In this document: positions 61,711 to 64,000 of the stretch, piece after piece
Layout: each line of letters begins with the position of its first letter
Numbering within the stretch: the stretch's first letter is position 1
Assembly: GCF_901709675.1 (NCBI RefSeq)
Contig: NC_051098.1
Coordinates: forward strand, 14,043,918-14,107,917
Direction: 5' to 3'
Origin: Syngnathus acus
Taxonomy: Eukaryota > Chordata > Actinopteri > Syngnathiformes > Syngnathidae
Length of the DNA: 64,000 nucleotides
The notes under the pieces: generated by a model
Databases searched by the model: none
The model's input: the letters and a program-made list of their open reading frames with translations, nothing else
What the model was told of the DNA's origin: nothing
Program-made: the position numbers and the translations under genes

Positions 61711-61832
61711 AGTGAAGACAATTTGCAATTTCAGTTTTGACACATGAATTCGATGCACAATTTGTTTTGGCGGGCCACTTAAAATGATGCGGCGGGTTAT
61801 ATTTGGCCCCCGGGCCTTGGGTTTGACACCGG
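61711..61832 (-). mobile_element. hAT-like transposon arm, second copy
   Basis: Read on the minus strand it starts CCGGTGTCAAACCCAAGGCC, then GGGGGCCAAATATAACCC, GCATCATTTTAAGTGGCCCG and AATTGCAAATTGTCTTCACT. It is the same arm as 26853-26970 in opposite orientation, with moderate divergence. It is one end only. Confidence 0.75.
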
Positions 61833-64000
61833 TGTTCTACACGGATGGTATTTCATGACAGCTGTCAAAACAAGTGTTTGCTCCCCAAAGCGCAGTATCA
61901 AAATCTGTGGATTGAATGCTAATGGCTAACTGGAATCACATGGAAAAAACAACAACAAGCTTCTCGGTGCTCTCCAGTGTCTCTTGAGCAAGGCTGATCA
62001 CGGGGCGCCTCCACCAAGATCTCATTCCAGCGGTCCTTCTCACACTCCAAATTGCAGCTCCTGCGGGGGTGCGATTGGCTGCAATTAGGCAGCTTGTATT
62101 TACCCAACACGCCGTTGGCAGCCGGCGTCGACAGATAATATCGAGACGAGCCGTGTCTGAGAGCCTCACGAACAAAAGGCAAGCAAGGCTCCTTATGTCG
62201 TCGAGTGCGCGTGGCTGAAATGCGGAGGCGGCACCGACGCTCTCTTCTCAAATAAAGCGAATGTACAAGTTGTGAGAGTCCATGTTCTCCTGATGTCCAT
62301 ATTTTGAACAAGCCGTATCGCTCCCTCATTAGTTCATATTGATCGTAATAAAGGGTTCGACACCGAGACGCTCCGGGCGCCGCGATCCCGCGACATCCAC
62401 CTCTTTGTTTTCAATTAAAGCGCAGTGCATTAAGCTTTTTTGGGTACTCTTCATTAACGACACTTAACCAAATGTAATTTTCCCCGGTGTGATAGCTCAA
62501 TCTCTTTGTATTTGATATTAAATGCCCAAATGGTGAGGATCAATTAAGTGTCGCACGAGACTATGAATTAGCAACACCGCTAATGTTTTTGTGTGTTCAA
62601 CGTTTTTTAAATAATGCGCCAGAAGTGCTGATGGAAAAATCTGAAAAGAAAATTGTTACCTTTGTTGTTTGCTAGCTGCTTGTTAATTGCCACCAAGTAG
62701 ATTAAAAACATGCACCGCTAACAACCCAGGCTAAACTTAGCCCCCCACCCCCAGCTCCCCAGATCTCTCCTATGAACCTGCCTCAAAGTGGTAAAGAAAT
62801 GTCTGACTGCGGGTCAAATTGACCCGTATTGGGTGGGTTGGATTTCTAAAGCTACTATACTGAACCCAGCTGCCAACGGATTGTCTTGATTTAACAATCC
62901 AACTCAACTCAACACCAAAAAAGCCCCGGGGTCAAATTGACCCGCTAACCTCATTTCTGTTTGTCATGAAACTGCAAGATGTAAAAAAACACTTTCTGAT
63001 AGATTATTCAAACATATTGCGCTTTAAATTACTTAGATGATATTCAAAAGCACATTATTAATGCAGTCGGGCCTGCAAAATAAAATTTAAATTCATGCGT
63101 GAGTTACAAGTCCGGGGCCTGGCAAGCTCGAGAGACCTTGCGAGTCGCCATGTCTTCTTCAATGGCGCTCTCCGTGTATGCAGCTCGTGTTTTCCCTCAC
63201 CCGCTTATTAGAGCGTTCGTTCTGCCAGGGCCATATTCAAATCCCTACTCGCTATTTTTTTTTTTAGTTTTATCCAGCTCCAACAGCACACACGACATTA
63301 ATATTCACCCGCAGATCATAGACAAAAGAGCCTCGGACCGCCGTTTGTTGCTCGGACCGGTTTGTCGTGCGTTAAGCGGAGAGGCATGGTGGAGGACGCT
63401 TAAATCAAATGCTCGCAGCATGAATTTTTCATCTGCCAGCAGCTGTTTTTGTAACCTTTTCTTAGGACAGCCGCAGTCCCTCGGAGACGTTGGCGCATCA
63501 ACGTTGGCATCACTGCTTGGCATTTGTTTTTATTATGAGGGAGGGGGGGGGGGATTTTTATTATAAACAAAGGACTCAGTGTTATTAGTTTTGCAATAAT
63601 GTTTTATGCAACACATTAATGTACACATACTATTCATGAATGCACCTATTTGTTTTTTTGTGTGGAACCTGTCTAAAAAGGGAAAGTAGTACAATAATAT
63701 AGCTCTCATTTGTATGTTGGCGAGAGGAAAAGTGTAGCCTGGGTTGTTAGCGGAAATTATTGGGAGTCTTCACTCACATGAAATTCTGGTGTTTTTTTTT
63801 TTTTTCGGATTTGAATAATCTGGAAGCCATTTTATTTTTCAGCTTAAAATGAGTTTGAAATGTCATTATTTATTTATTTAAATTTTTATGTTGACAGTAA
63901 CTTTTTTTTCCACTTCACTCAACCAACCACGTCAAGTCACGATATCTCATAACAGTGAATGAAACTTTCACAAGTTTCACACTGGAGAAATTTTACATCA
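61833..64000. other. Right-hand non-coding region
   Basis: No gene recognised. The open frames at 61919-62329 (minus) and 63099-63566 (plus) show no family resemblance. It holds a TAATTA-rich stretch at 62395-62600, a short TIR repeat at 62809-62945, and G- and T-runs near 63540 and 63792. Confidence 0.5.
62809..62945. repeat. Short TIR repeat with GCGGGTCAAATTGACCC ends
   Basis: GCGGGTCAAATTGACCCG at 62809-62826 is matched by CGGGGTCAAATTGACCCGC at the right end (near 62927-62945). Inside, GGGTGGGTTGGA and CCAACTCAACTCAACA are loosely complementary. Each end is itself nearly palindromic. It looks like a 137-bp MITE-like unit of a GGGTCAAATTGACCC type. Confidence 0.6.

Noticed and set aside
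61919-62329. 136-codon minus-strand frame with many Arg residues
   Set aside because: No recognisable motif, and an alternative overlapping frame is equally open.
1-64000. CRISPR arrays, operons, phage or integrated virus, and microRNAs miR-22 or miR-132 known from the RTN4RL1 neighbourhood in mammals
   Set aside because: No regularly spaced repeats, no clustered prokaryotic-type genes, no viral motifs, and no seed-plus-hairpin sequence of those microRNAs seen by eye.

Overview
This looks like vertebrate nuclear DNA, most likely from a teleost fish. The evidence is one spliced gene with GT/AG introns, long AT-rich non-coding stretches, CA/TG microsatellites, poly-A/T and poly-C runs, many GCTAGC/GCTAAC words, and several fish-type dispersed repeats. 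A percomorph, perhaps a seahorse or pipefish relative, is suggested by the SINE near 50.5 kb; that is recollection-based and weak. Nothing looks bacterial or viral, and no operon, CRISPR array or phage-like module was seen.

The only gene I can support is a Nogo-receptor-family gene on the minus strand, best matched to RTN4RL1 (NgR3/NgRH2). It has a coding exon at 9803-10254 (signal peptide, LRRNT cap, first LRRs), a 628-bp intron with canonical splice sites, and a terminal exon at 8287-9174 (remaining LRRs, LRRCT cap, basic stalk, GPI-signal-like tail, stop). Together they encode about 445 residues and lack only the first few codons. In mammals those codons sit on a separate small exon across a very long first intron. 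The emptiness of 10255-64000 fits the inside of that intron, with exon 1 unresolved or beyond the window.

Layout. 1-8286: downstream flank with a direct duplication (1.2-1.5 kb), an AT microsatellite block (3.0-3.2 kb), a 391-bp TIR transposon (4.2-4.6 kb) and an inverted repeat (5.1-5.4 kb). 8287-10254: rtn4rl1 exons. 10255-64000: non-coding DNA with a pogo/Tigger-like MITE (11.2 kb), a 132-bp tandem duplication (22.1 kb), two hAT-like arms (26.9 and 61.8 kb), a foldback element (31.9 kb), two copies of a G/C-rich repeat end (40.6 and 49.8 kb), a LINE reverse-transcriptase remnant (48.5 kb), a complete SINE with 14-bp target-site duplications (50.5 kb) and a short TIR repeat (62.8 kb). Nine CTCF-like motifs are spread from 16 to 57 kb. 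If real, they would suggest that this intron organises chromatin around the gene.

I did not find a convincing new biological system. The points most worth checking are the intron inside the LRR array, the missing first exon, the CTCF-like sites, the intact SINE and the decayed LINE.
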